Source: Ruminiclostridium sufflavum DSM 19573
GTDB taxonomy: Bacteria > Bacillota > Clostridia > Acetivibrionales > DSM-1351
NCBI RefSeq assembly: GCF_003208175.1
Contig: NZ_QKMR01000007.1
Span: 1-64,000, forward strand
Direction: 5' to 3'
Length of the DNA stretch: 64,000 bases
How positions within the stretch are numbered: position 1 is the stretch's first letter; every line of letters begins with the position of its first letter. Under the pieces are notes generated by a model that worked only from the letters and a program-made list of their open reading frames with translations, had not been told where the DNA came from and ran no database searches. Below are positions 29,163 to 38,184 of this stretch, one piece after another. The position numbers and the translations under genes are program-made.

Positions 29163-29238
29163 GTGCATATTTATTCTGTGGATAATGTTAATAACCTTGT
29201 TAATAACTATTCTATTAAGGAATTATACCTGTGGATAA
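29163..29238 (+). promoter_or_regulatory. Cluster of DnaA-box-like 9-mers
   Basis: Two perfect DnaA boxes, TGTGGATAA, lie at 29177-29185 and 29230-29238 in the same orientation. Two TGTTAATAA relatives lie between them (29186-29194 and 29198-29206), and TGTGCATAT is at 29163-29171. No replication-initiation gene is nearby. The rest of the gap 28951-29363 holds the hpf promoter region and AT-rich DNA. Confidence 0.55.
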
Positions 29239-29363
29239 CATATGCCGCTTAAATAAGCTTGAATATCAGATAATAAAAAAAGCAGCCTGAACCAAACTAC
29301 ATATAGAATAGTAGCTTAACTCAGCCCACCTATAGTATTAATAATTATAGTCCAAACTATGTA

Positions 29364-29627
29364 TTACTTTTTATTGGAAAAGCAGTTACTGCAATATACA
29401 GGTTTATCTAAATGCGGCTTAAACGGAACTTTCGTCGGCTGTCCGCACTGTGCGCAAACTGCATCATAAAGCTCTTTTTTAGCCGAATGATCCCTTTTGC
29501 TTCTGCACTCCTTACATCTTGTCGGCTCATTTTGAAATCCTCTTTCCGCATAAAACTCTTGCTCCCCTGCGGAAAAAATAAATTCCTCACCACATTCTTT
29601 ACAAATTAAGTTTTTGTCGTTATACAT
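29364..29627 (-). CDS. Zinc-ribbon domain protein
   Basis: An 87-residue protein with three Cys pairs. CKECGEEF and CKECRSKR lie in the first half, separated by the conserved EQEFYAERGFQNEPTRC. The second half has CAQCGQPTKVPFKPHLDKP and CSNC. It matches a small zinc-ribbon family common in Firmicutes and other bacteria; its function is unknown to me. It stands alone between hpf and the nucleotidyltransferase. Confidence 0.85.
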   Translation of the reverse strand: MYNDKNLICKECGEEFIFSAGEQEFYAERGFQNEPTRCKECRSKRDHSAKKELYDAVCAQCGQPTKVPFKPHLDKPVYCSNCFSNKK

Positions 29628-29805
29628 GTATATCCCTCACTTCACAGGTTTTTTATACTAGATTTCTGTAACGGTTACCGTTCATACCATCTATGTATGT
29701 TAAATAATAAGGTTAAAAACCTTTATAATATTTTACATTATATTACATATATTACCGTTTTTCAAGATGAAAGCTTTAAAACTTAAATAAATACAAAAAA
29801 TTAAT

Positions 29806-30729
29806 TTATTTTCCCCAAAGGTTCATCGGATATTTTCCTTCTGACACCATATCTCCGATGGATTTCTTTACATTTTGCTTATCCTCCTGATATGTTACGC
29901 CATACCATTTGTCTGTAGTAGACAGCACCTTTACATCGGCCTTTCCTTCCTTAATAAGCCTATCCACTACTGTAGGCAAAAAGTATTCTGCTTTCAGCAG
30001 GTTATCCATACTGCTATTTAAGAATACAGGGAATCCTTTTTCCAATTCGTCAAAAATACTTTGATTAAATCCCCATGTATTCATTGAAACTATACTGTTT
30101 TCAGGAATTACCATCCAATTCCGGTCATCCTCAGTATACTTGGCTTCCTTATCGAATTTCATTATTTTAGTTCTTTCATGAATATCAATCAGATTCCCTT
30201 CACTGTCCACATTGCATACGCCCCTTGCAACATGTCCGTTTTCAGTAAGAGTATTCTCAATGATAAACCCAACCATGCAATACTTATATTTATCGTCCGA
30301 ATCCTTATTTGAGGATAAAAAATCGCTAAGCAGCTTGTATGTATTAGCTCCATAAAAGTCATCCGCATTTATAACTGCAAACGGAGTCTTTACTGCATCT
30401 TTTGCACTCAGCACCGCATGTCCGGTTCCCCAAGGCTTAACTCTCCCCTCAGGTAAGCTGAACCCCTGCGGCAGATTGTCCACTTTCTGATATACATATT
30501 CCACATCAATCAAGCCTTCAATTTTCTTCCCTATCAGCTCTCGGAATGTTTCCTCCATGTCTCTTTTTATAATAAATACAACCTTGCCAAAGCCGGCTTT
30601 TAAAGCATCATATATGGAGTATTCCATAATTATTTCGCCATTCGGACCTACAGGATCAATCTGCTTTAGGCCTCCATATCTGCTGCCCATGCCTGCGGCC
30701 ATTATTACTAAAGTAGCTTTGTCACTCAT
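29806..30729 (-). CDS. Sugar-phosphate nucleotidyltransferase
   Basis: A 307-residue GT-A-fold nucleotidyltransferase. The N-terminal nucleotide loop LVIMAAGMGSRYGGLKQIDP is complete, and NADDFYG supplies the metal-binding Asp. The adjacent galE suggests UDP-hexose chemistry, for example UTP-glucose-1-phosphate uridylyltransferase, but the sequence differs from typical GalU, so substrate and NTP are uncertain. The ATG lies 5 nt after GGAGG, four codons inside the longest frame, and 35 nt after galE. Confidence 0.85.
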   Translation of the reverse strand: MSDKATLVIMAAGMGSRYGGLKQIDPVGPNGEIIMEYSIYDALKAGFGKVVFIIKRDMEETFRELIGKKIEGLIDVEYVYQKVDNLPQGFSLPEGRVKPWGTGHAVLSAKDAVKTPFAVINADDFYGANTYKLLSDFLSSNKDSDDKYKYCMVGFIIENTLTENGHVARGVCNVDSEGNLIDIHERTKIMKFDKEAKYTEDDRNWMVIPENSIVSMNTWGFNQSIFDELEKGFPVFLNSSMDNLLKAEYFLPTVVDRLIKEGKADVKVLSTTDKWYGVTYQEDKQNVKKSIGDMVSEGKYPMNLWGK

Positions 30730-30764
30730 GTTAACCTCCAAGCCGATTTTCCGGCATAAAAAAT

Positions 30765-31778
30765 TTATTTATATCCGTCAGGATTCAACGACTGCCACCG
30801 CCATGAATCCCTGCACATTTCATCCAGCCCTTTTTCAGCTTCCCAGCCCAATTCATTCTTAGCTCTGTCGGTCTTTGAATAGCAGGCTGCTATATCTCCA
30901 GACCTTCTGCCAGCTATCTTGTAAGGAATCTTCTTACCACTTGCCTTAGAAAAAGCCTCTACCATCTGAAGTACACTATATCCGTTGCCTGTGCCCAAAT
31001 TGTATTCTCTGACCCCTATATGCTCTTTTGAAAGCTTATCCAGAGCCTTCAAATGCCCCCTCGCCAAATCCACTACATGGATATAATCTCTGACTCCGGT
31101 ACCGTCTGCAGTATCATAATCATCTCCATATACGCTCAGCATCTCAAGCTTGCCAACTGCCACCTGAGCAATATACGGAACCAGATTATTAGGTATTCCA
31201 TTAGGATCCTCTCCTATTGTTCCGCTGATATGCGCACCGATAGGATTGAAATATCTCAAAATAGCTATATTCCAAGTTTTATCCGCTATGTACAAGTCTC
31301 TTAAAATATCTTCTATCATAAGCTTTGTTCGGCCGTAAGGATTCGTGCATGAGAGCTTGAATTCTTCAGAAATCGGAACACTCTCCGGGTCTCCGTATAC
31401 TGTTGCAGAAGAACTGAATACCAGATTTTTCACCCCGTATTTCTGCATTAATTCACAGAGTACAAGTGTTCCCGTCAGATTGTTGTAATAATATTTCAGC
31501 GGTATCGCCACTGATTCTCCTACTGCCTTCAGACCTGCAAAATGAATAACAACATCTATTTTCTCACATTCAAATACCTTCTCCAATTCATCTCTGCTTA
31601 CAATATCTGTTTTATAAAAGCTCAAGCTCTTACCGGTAATCTTTTTAATCCTATCCAGTACTGTTTCCTTGCTGTTGCACAAGTTATCAACAATTATCAC
31701 CTCATGACCTGCCTCAAGAAGCTCAACGCAAGTATGGCTTCCTATATAGCCTGCCCCTCCTGTTACTAACACTCTCAT
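30765..31778 (-). CDS. galE: UDP-glucose 4-epimerase
   Basis: A 337-residue extended short-chain dehydrogenase interconverting UDP-glucose and UDP-galactose. It has the NAD-binding [17 protein letters not shown] with the catalytic Ser, and the YGRTKLM Tyr-Lys pair. [15 protein letters not shown] and [13 protein letters not shown] are typical of GalE. The ATG lies 8 nt after GGAGG, 23 codons inside the longest frame. It is the first gene of a two-gene unit. Confidence 0.95.
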   Translation of the reverse strand: MRVLVTGGAGYIGSHTCVELLEAGHEVIIVDNLCNSKETVLDRIKKITGKSLSFYKTDIVSRDELEKVFECEKIDVVIHFAGLKAVGESVAIPLKYYYNNLTGTLVLCELMQKYGVKNLVFSSSATVYGDPESVPISEEFKLSCTNPYGRTKLMIEDILRDLYIADKTWNIAILRYFNPIGAHISGTIGEDPNGIPNNLVPYIAQVAVGKLEMLSVYGDDYDTADGTGVRDYIHVVDLARGHLKALDKLSKEHIGVREYNLGTGNGYSVLQMVEAFSKASGKKIPYKIAGRRSGDIAACYSKTDRAKNELGWEAEKGLDEMCRDSWRWQSLNPDGYK

Positions 31779-31982
31779 TTTCCGCACCTCCCTGTATATT
31801 TCAAACCATATTTTATCTATAACAGATATACATCCCTTCAGATACAATTAATAATATAACTGATACCGCATTATTTTATTGTATACAAATTTCAGATTTA
31901 TGACAACTGTCAGGAAATTAATTTTTAAAATCAGGCTTCTCATGACTCTTAATGCTAAATACCGCCCAGAGATTCTATAGCC

Positions 31983-32014
31983 GCAAAGACTTGAATCGTA
32001 ATTGACTTTAGTCA
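31983..32014 (-). repeat. Dispersed intergenic repeat, copy 3 (partial)
   Basis: The end AGACTTGAATCGTAATTGAC and TTTAGTCA matches the inverse of the 5' part of the copy at 24178; the rest is not recognisable. It lies just past the stop of the LigD polymerase gene, in a gap otherwise lacking features. Confidence 0.6.
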
Positions 32015-32021
32015 GCCCCTA

Positions 32022-32921
32022 TCAAATCAGCCTTTTCAAGATTTCATCCAGCTTCTCGGTATTATTGCAATTCAAGCTTGGTTCAAATAAGTCTCCCTTT
32101 TCTTCAAGTCTGGAGGCTATATTTTTTAAAGTAAACAGCTCAGGACGTGCCCAGCTAAGCTCCTCCCATTCCAACGGTGCGGAAACAACAGCGCTGGCTA
32201 CTGCCCTCGGTGAATACGGCGCTATCATGGTTTTACCATACCACATCTGCAGCCAATCAAAATATGTCTTACCTTCTCTGTTCTTTTTCAGTCTTTCAAT
32301 GGTCAGCTTTCCCTTCAATTTCTGCACAAAATATTGTGCAAAGAACTCATTCAGCTTGCGTGCCGTATCATAGTCATACTTGGCAGCTGTCGGTATAAAT
32401 ATCTGAAGGCCTGATGCTCCGGATGTTTTTATAAAGCCCTTAATGCTTAAGGACTGAAGTGTTTCATAGATACTAAGAGAAATGCCCGCCACATCCTCAA
32501 ATTCCTGATTATCATCCGGATCAAGATCGAATACCAGATGAGACGGATGCTCTAAATCATTATATGGATTAAAGCTTGTATGAAATTCCAGAACTGCTTG
32601 AGTACACAACCATACAATAGTTGCAGCCGAATTGAGCATAATATAATTCTTTCCGTTAAATTTAACTGTTTTAACCCATTCCGGTGTATTATCCGGCTTT
32701 TCCTTCTGGAAGAAGCTTTTGTTTCCGGCACCATGCGGATATCTGATTGATGTCAGCATTCTGTTTTTAGCATACTTCAGCATAAAAGGCGCCAATACAG
32801 TCATTGCTTCGATGTAGTCCTTCTTTGTAATATTTGCTTCCGGCCAGAGCAGCTTGTCCGGATTGGTTAAATTGATTTCCTTATTTTCGATTTTTAACCT
32901 TATATCAACAATATCCATCAT
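32022..32921 (-). CDS. ligD: LigD-type polymerase (primase) for non-homologous end joining
   Basis: A 299-residue archaeo-eukaryotic primase domain. It shows the catalytic VFDLDPDD, the SGASGLQIFIP loop (Gln where mycobacterial enzymes have His, as in Bacillus LigD), and GKTMIAPYSPR. It fills and extends DNA ends during repair. It is a separate gene, not fused to the ligase, and overlaps the ligase gene by 4 nt. A phosphoesterase domain is absent from the whole cassette. Confidence 0.92.
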   Translation of the reverse strand: MMDIVDIRLKIENKEINLTNPDKLLWPEANITKKDYIEAMTVLAPFMLKYAKNRMLTSIRYPHGAGNKSFFQKEKPDNTPEWVKTVKFNGKNYIMLNSAATIVWLCTQAVLEFHTSFNPYNDLEHPSHLVFDLDPDDNQEFEDVAGISLSIYETLQSLSIKGFIKTSGASGLQIFIPTAAKYDYDTARKLNEFFAQYFVQKLKGKLTIERLKKNREGKTYFDWLQMWYGKTMIAPYSPRAVASAVVSAPLEWEELSWARPELFTLKNIASRLEEKGDLFEPSLNCNNTEKLDEILKRLI

Positions 32922-33892
32922 TCTGTCAGCACCTTTCCATCGGCCTCTGAAGCAGGCAGAGAAGTAAAGCCCGCAAGCTTGGGCTGCCTCAAATGTCCGT
33001 CATTGGACAGCTCAAGGAAATTAACCCAGCAGGTTATAAAAGGATTGGTCCAGGTGAGCTCATTCCCCTTTGTATCCAAACCGGCTGCGCTATCCTCAGA
33101 AAAAGGGCATTCCTCCTGTATGAGCTTTTCACGATATTCCTTTATTAATTTAAAATCTGATGCTTTTAATCCCAAGGATGCCTTTCCAACGTAATTAAGC
33201 TTTTCGCTTTCAGCGATTTTTACACCCAAAGCAAGAGAATATGGCTCTTTATTCTTCCAAAGTATACCTCCTATGATGCAAAGCATTTTTTTTGTAAACT
33301 TAGTCTTATACCATGCATCATGCTTCTTTCCAGAAATATAAGGACTGGTTATCTTCTTTGAAACAATTCCTTCCATATTTTTTTCCTTCATTTTTTTAAA
33401 CAGTTCCCTTCCATCAGTATATGCTTCTGATAAATGAAAAAAATTATTCTTACCGGTCAGAGAGTCAGTAACCTGTCCGAGAAGCTGCTTCCTTTCTCTC
33501 AAGCCATATCCGGTCAACAGTTTGTCCTTGTACTGGAGAATATCAAAAACAAAATAATTTACAGGATAGTTTTTCTGATAATATTTCAAGTTTTTTTCAC
33601 TTTTGACACTTTCCCGGACAAGACTGCTGTAAAATGAAGGCAGTCCATTCTTATCAAAGACCACCATCTCTCCGTCAAGAATTATATCCTTGCTTTTGAA
33701 TTTTTCAGCTAAAACACCAAGTTCAGGATAAAAGGCTGTTCTTTCCTTACCACCCTTTGTATATATTTTCAATTCACTGTTTTGAATATAAACCAGCCCC
33801 CTTATACCATCCCACTTTGTCTCATGAATATATTCAGAGCTGTCCTTTACAGCATCAATACCGATTGGCTCCATCGGAGCTATCCAATTCAT
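32918..33892 (-). CDS. ATP-dependent DNA ligase (LigD ligase domain)
   Basis: A 324-residue ligase. Motif I TKWDGIRGLV carries the Lys that is adenylated; motif III is DGEMVVFD, motif IV EGIVSKK, and motif V WYKTKFTKK. An OB-fold domain follows (LALGVKIAESEKLNYVGKAS). It seals ends brought together by Ku. It overlaps the Ku gene upstream and the polymerase gene downstream by 4 nt each, giving one ku-lig-pol operon. Confidence 0.93.
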   Translation of the reverse strand: MNWIAPMEPIGIDAVKDSSEYIHETKWDGIRGLVYIQNSELKIYTKGGKERTAFYPELGVLAEKFKSKDIILDGEMVVFDKNGLPSFYSSLVRESVKSEKNLKYYQKNYPVNYFVFDILQYKDKLLTGYGLRERKQLLGQVTDSLTGKNNFFHLSEAYTDGRELFKKMKEKNMEGIVSKKITSPYISGKKHDAWYKTKFTKKMLCIIGGILWKNKEPYSLALGVKIAESEKLNYVGKASLGLKASDFKLIKEYREKLIQEECPFSEDSAAGLDTKGNELTWTNPFITCWVNFLELSNDGHLRQPKLAGFTSLPASEADGKVLTE

Positions 33893-34797
33893 GTTTTAAT
33901 TGTCTCCCTGACTTTTTTGGTTTTCGCCTTGGGCTTTTCATCTTTAACCTTATTATCATCCGCTGATTTTTCTATGCTTTTCTTCCTTGCAGCTTTTTGA
34001 GTTTCATCTGAGCCCTTATCCTGCTTTGCGCCTTTAGACATTTGTATGCTTTGCTGCAAGGCCTCCATCAGGCTTATTACATTTTCCTTCGGAGCCTCTT
34101 TCTGAACAAAAACCTCTTTTCCTTCCACCTTGGCGGTAATCAGCGCAAATAGCTTTTCCCGGTACGTGTCTACGTATTTATCAGGCCTGAAAGCATCCGT
34201 TAAGTTTTCAATCAGCTGTGAAGCCATATCCAGCTCTGCTTTTGTAGTCTGAATATTCTCAGGAATTCCCGGCACCTGTTTGTAATCCCTGACCTCATCG
34301 GGATAAAAAATTGTTTCCAGTACTATAACATTATTGTATACTCTTATAACAGCCAGTGATTCACGCTCTCTTACCGTTATTTTCGCAACAGCGATTCTGT
34401 TTTTTCCGCTCAGTGCTTCTCTTAAAAGAGTATACGCCTTGCCTCCTGTTTCCTGGGGAGCTAAATAATATGTCTTGTCAAAGTAAATGGGATCAATTTC
34501 CTCCAATTTAACAAAATCCAAAATTTCAACTGTCCTTTCCCCTTTCGACTCAATAGACGTAAAATCCTCATCTGTCAGAACAACAAACCTTCCGGGCTCA
34601 TATTCATACCCCTTTACTATTTCATCAGGCTGTACCTCCTTGTTGCAGACGGGACAAACTTTTTTATATTTGACCGGCGTATGGCATTCCTTATGAATAT
34701 ATTTAAAGCGTATATCCTTATCCTCTGTGGCTGTGAACATTTTGACCGGTATATTTACCAATCCGAAGCTGATTGAACCCTTCCAGACTGTATGCAT
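33889..34797 (-). CDS. ku: DNA end-binding protein Ku
   Basis: A 302-residue bacterial Ku with the opening WKGSISFGLVNIPVKMF and the ring-forming core (about residues 1-250, including CHTPVKYKKVCPVC and GYEYEPGRFVVLTDEDF). A Lys-rich tail (residues 255-302) is typical of Ku proteins that bind DNA ends and recruit ligase. The ATG follows CGGAGGG. It is the first gene of the end-joining operon; in Bacillus the system acts in spores, but no spore promoter is clear here. Confidence 0.95.
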   Translation of the reverse strand: MHTVWKGSISFGLVNIPVKMFTATEDKDIRFKYIHKECHTPVKYKKVCPVCNKEVQPDEIVKGYEYEPGRFVVLTDEDFTSIESKGERTVEILDFVKLEEIDPIYFDKTYYLAPQETGGKAYTLLREALSGKNRIAVAKITVRERESLAVIRVYNNVIVLETIFYPDEVRDYKQVPGIPENIQTTKAELDMASQLIENLTDAFRPDKYVDTYREKLFALITAKVEGKEVFVQKEAPKENVISLMEALQQSIQMSKGAKQDKGSDETQKAARKKSIEKSADDNKVKDEKPKAKTKKVRETIKT

Positions 34798-35054
34798 AAA
34801 AAACCCTCCGCATCTATTTGATGTATATTACAGTGTTTCACTAAAAGAAAATTACTATTGGCTAAAAACCCGATTTCACCGGTAGGCTTGGATTTGAAGT
34901 TAACCTCCTCCAAGCATATCTGACATTATTTTTTGTTATTAATAATTATTTATGCACAGTATTAATTTAGCCTGTTGTGCCAGATGATTTTTCCATTTCC
35001 ATGATTAAATTTATGATGTAATAAATCTGATTTTAGTTTACGGAGGTTTTATGT

Positions 35055-35219
35055 ATGCCCTTTTACGATTTGAAATGTTCAAAATGCGGAAGTGAATTTA
35101 ATATAATGGCTAAAATGAGTGAGCGTGAGAATAGTCAAATAAGCTGCCCTGAGTGTGGAAGCCATGCTCCGGAGGCTGTATTTAAAAGTGTAAATATTAT
35201 CTTGTTCAAAATTAGCTAA
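35055..35219 (+). CDS. Small FmdB-like zinc-ribbon protein
   Basis: A 54-residue protein with two Cys pairs (LKCSKCGSEF and ISCPECGSHAPEA), the arrangement of FmdB-type zinc ribbons. GGAGG lies 8 nt before the ATG. An overlapping frame from the ATG at 35051 lacks the zinc ribbon. The last five codons (FKIS and stop) lie in a copy of the dispersed repeat, so the original C-terminus may have been replaced. It is divergent from ku and is one of few plus-strand genes. Confidence 0.8.
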   Translation: MPFYDLKCSKCGSEFNIMAKMSERENSQISCPECGSHAPEAVFKSVNIILFKIS

Positions 35220-35285
35220 AAGCTTAATTCGCCCGAAAAGACGATATATCATCGCGAAGGCTTGAACCGTAATTGACTTTAATCA
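35204..35285 (-). repeat. Dispersed intergenic repeat, copy 4
   Basis: Nearly identical, over about 80 nt, to the inverse of 24178-24260: GTTCAAAATTAGC, AAAAGCTTAATTCG, GACGATATATCATCGCGAAG and TGACTTTAATCA occur in the same order. Its left end overlaps the 3' end of the zinc-ribbon gene. The gap beyond holds only the terminator at 35388. Confidence 0.8.
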
Positions 35286-35387
35286 AAAAAATCAGGGGAT
35301 GGAAACTGCCCTAACAGGCATGTGTGCGGCAGGTGCTGTCAACATTAAGCAATAGACTATTTTAACCAATTAAAATATAAAAACAAG

Positions 35388-35442
35388 GCATCCTGAAGGG
35401 CTTGCCTTTCAGGCGCAAATAATCCCCCTCAGGATACCTTGG
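35388..35442 (-). terminator. Intrinsic terminator of the GerMN lipoprotein gene
   Basis: A long imperfect stem (CCAAGGTATCCTGAGGG against CCCTTCAGGATGCCTTG) is followed by TTTTT on the minus strand, 37 nt past the stop. Confidence 0.75.
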
Positions 35443-35478
35443 CATCTATCTACAAAATTAAACCGTTAAATCCTTTTA

Positions 35479-36258
35479 TCACTCAAGCAATTCCTCATCA
35501 ATATCTGCATTCGTTTTTACATCGTCAGAATCCTTATCCTCTGAGGTAGTCTTTTTGTCTTTGGAGGTGTCTTCCTTCACTTTGTCCTTGCTATCATCCT
35601 TTTCCTGCTGTGCAGCATTATCCTTAGCTGCTTCCACTCCGTCCGAGCTATTTGCTGCAGGCTGTGCCGAAATTAAATAAGCCGATCTTGGATAGGCAAC
35701 ATCAATCTGGTAGCTACCTTTAAATTCCTTTTTAACCTTACCTTCAACCTTGAATTGCACTGATTTTATTTCCTTTATTTCAGTAAGCGTATTCACTATT
35801 GAATAAAGGGTAAGCTGCTCATTCTTTTTCCCTCCCGGATGCTTACTTACAAACTCCTTTGATAAATCAACCGTAGCCACTCCATCCTTAATAACAACCT
35901 CCGAGTGAACCGTCGTCCCTTCAGGAATAGATGCCAGCAGCTGACTTCCTTTATCCGGTCCCTTTATAAGCTCCTTTAATGCCACTGTAGCCAGATATGC
36001 ATTACCCTTACTTGTTTCGGTATTGTCAATATATCTGGTCTGGGGTGCAAGCTTGTTTCCCTGCTCATTTATAAAATACAGCTGAATGGGTGTCTTATCC
36101 TTCAACCCACTCGCCTCAGTGTCTCCCATTGTGACACTGCCGGAAGGGGTTAACTCATCGCCGCTGGCAGTATCTCCACCGTTATCCGTATATGTACAGC
36201 CGGTAAAAACAGTCATTATAACCCCACATGCCAAAATAAAACTTAATAGTTTTCGCAT
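35479..36258 (-). CDS. GerMN-domain lipoprotein
   Basis: A 259-residue secreted lipoprotein. The signal peptide ends in a lipobox (VFTGC, Cys about residue 21). One GerMN domain spans about residues 58-195 (PIQLYFINEQGNKLAP, TVHSEVVIKDGVATVDLSKE). A charged Lys/Asp/Glu-rich tail follows (residues 215-259). GerMN proteins occur in spore germination and envelope assembly. It has a single domain, unlike two-domain GerM, so I do not assign that name. Confidence 0.85.
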   Translation of the reverse strand: MRKLLSFILACGVIMTVFTGCTYTDNGGDTASGDELTPSGSVTMGDTEASGLKDKTPIQLYFINEQGNKLAPQTRYIDNTETSKGNAYLATVALKELIKGPDKGSQLLASIPEGTTVHSEVVIKDGVATVDLSKEFVSKHPGGKKNEQLTLYSIVNTLTEIKEIKSVQFKVEGKVKKEFKGSYQIDVAYPRSAYLISAQPAANSSDGVEAAKDNAAQQEKDDSKDKVKEDTSKDKKTTSEDKDSDDVKTNADIDEELLE

Positions 36259-36488
36259 CTTTATGCCACCTCACACTAAAATGTTAAAAGCTGATTTATG
36301 AATATTCATCCCTTACATCATTATTTCTATGCCCAAGCATAAAGAAGTATTCTAACTTGTCAGCCTTTTTATAATAAAACTTTTAAGCTGCGGTTTGTCT
36401 ATAATATTAATTTGAGTTGTTTAATATTATATGGTGCAAGAGGGGATTAGAAAGGAACTGTTTCCTACTGTCATAATTACTGCGTTAT

Positions 36489-37862
36489 TTAATCAGCTTT
36501 TGCAGTAATACTGCCTGCCACATTAACAACCTTTTTTACAGGAAACAGCAATGTCATCCTTGTTCCTTGATTCACATTGCTTGATATCTTTAAATTACCC
36601 TTATGGCACTTCATAACCTTGTAGCAGTAACTGAGGCCCAGGCCGAAATTATTCTTTCCTTTTTTTGTCGAGTAAAATGGTGTCAATACCTTTTCGATGG
36701 ATTCGGGCGGAATTCCTATTCCATTATCTATAACAGATAAATAAACCTTTTCATCTGCAAATCCGGTTTCAATTTTAATTATCCCACTGTTATTAATAGC
36801 TTCAATAGCATTAATTATCAAATTTTTCAAGACCTCTGATACATGAACGACATCTAAGGTTATAACAAAATTCTCCTTGCATAAATTGATTATTTTAATA
36901 TCCTTGCCAGATATCAAAGGGGTAACCTGGGCTATGACTCTTTCAGATAAAGTGTAAAGGTCATAGGGTTCCAAATCCATATCATAAATCCTGAATTCAT
37001 TTATCTTGCGAGCAAAGTCTGACAAGTTTCTGCATGAACTTTTTATAATATTAAGCTTGTTTTCGATATTATCATATGATTTTAATGAAGCCCGTATTGT
37101 ATCAGCACATAAATTTATCGTAGCAGACTCATTCTTGATTGCATGGGATATTATACTCATTCCGCCTATGACACTATCTATTGTATCATCCAGATTGCAT
37201 CTTTCAACTCTCAGCCTTATACCAAGTATTCCGTATTTCAATGCCAATACTACAAATACAATGAACTGAAGCAATATAATATAAACATTTAATTCCCATA
37301 CTCCGTCATAGCCCATAGCCACCGACAAATAACTGGTCCACATTAAAAATAATGTTGTGGGGCTTACACATACACATACCAGAATTTTTTGATTTTTTTC
37401 GGATTGATCTTTTTCTTTAGCAGTACTAATAATCAGTATAGCATTTGCTATTAAGGTATATGGAACAACCCACGCCGACAGAAATATATAACTAGGCTCA
37501 AAGCGGGGATATACTATAAAGGTCAGAATACTTGGAATAGATAGGATAACTACAATACTATTTTTAAGAAGATTACTAATTTTAAAATCCAAGAAGTTGG
37601 TGAAGTAAAGTGCAAAACAAGTAAAAGCGTAAGTTGCAAAGTAATGCTGAAATATATCTGCTATACACTTTATAGTAAAGCAAGCATTTGTCACAGCTAA
37701 ATTATTAGCATGCGGTATTATATTGTCACCGATTATCACGGCGACTCCGCCAAATCCATTTAAGAACAAGCAGACACTTCCCCAGAATGCCCATGGTGTC
37801 TTGGGGTTTGCATAAATTAACAATACGGAAATAATCCATAATAATACAAATATTGCAAACAT
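36489..37862 (-). CDS. Orphan membrane sensor histidine kinase
   Basis: A 457-residue protein. Seven or eight membrane segments fill about residues 1-215. The phosphoacceptor helix has SHAIKNESATINL (His about residue 238). The ATPase domain shows NLIINAIEAIN, DNGIGIPPE and KKGKNNFGLGLSYCYKV. No response regulator lies next to it, so its partner is elsewhere; Spo0F/Spo0A-type phosphorelay input is possible. The upstream gap 37863-38184 holds a repeat copy and the terminator of the next gene. Confidence 0.88.
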   Translation of the reverse strand: MFAIFVLLWIISVLLIYANPKTPWAFWGSVCLFLNGFGGVAVIIGDNIIPHANNLAVTNACFTIKCIADIFQHYFATYAFTCFALYFTNFLDFKISNLLKNSIVVILSIPSILTFIVYPRFEPSYIFLSAWVVPYTLIANAILIISTAKEKDQSEKNQKILVCVCVSPTTLFLMWTSYLSVAMGYDGVWELNVYIILLQFIVFVVLALKYGILGIRLRVERCNLDDTIDSVIGGMSIISHAIKNESATINLCADTIRASLKSYDNIENKLNIIKSSCRNLSDFARKINEFRIYDMDLEPYDLYTLSERVIAQVTPLISGKDIKIINLCKENFVITLDVVHVSEVLKNLIINAIEAINNSGIIKIETGFADEKVYLSVIDNGIGIPPESIEKVLTPFYSTKKGKNNFGLGLSYCYKVMKCHKGNLKISSNVNQGTRMTLLFPVKKVVNVAGSITAKAD

Positions 37863-37984
37863 ACTTTATCTCCTAAATTTTAAGGGACTACTATTTTTTT
37901 GCTGGCGAGTCAATTAATATCAGCTAGAAGGCTGATGACACCAGCCGTTTAAAAATGTAATCCGCCTGATAACGACAGAAAATA

Positions 37985-38033
37985 ATCCCGATATTTATCG
38001 TGCGGGGGCTTGAGCTTTAATTGACTTTAGTCA
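37985..38033 (-). repeat. Dispersed intergenic repeat, copy 5
   Basis: CCCGATATTTATCGTGCGGG and GGCTTGAGCTTTAATTGAC, then TTTAGTCA, match the core and end of the repeat with substitutions in the palindrome. It lies between the sensor kinase and the flavoprotein gene. Confidence 0.65.
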
Positions 38034-38104
38034 TATTTTATCACTCATTGTAAATTTTTTCAAGCTGTGGCAATATATTAAAAATATTTTGTAGTTATTT
38101 CCCA

Positions 38105-38156
38105 TAAAAAAGAATACTAAGGCAACATTTCTTTATTGAAACATCATCTTAGTATT
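38105..38156 (-). terminator. Intrinsic terminator of the flavoprotein gene
   Basis: AATACTAAG and CTTAGTATT pair outside an inner hairpin (ATGTTTC / GAAATGT), followed by CTTTTTT on the minus strand, about 30 nt past the stop. Confidence 0.8.
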
Positions 38157-38184
38157 AGATATTTTTTTAATCAATATATTAGCT

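Noticed and set aside
32400-32440. LigD polymerase Gln in place of His in the SGxxGxH motif, as a sign of inactivation
   Set aside because: As I recall, Bacillus LigD has the same SGxxGLQ pattern, so this looks like normal Firmicutes variation.
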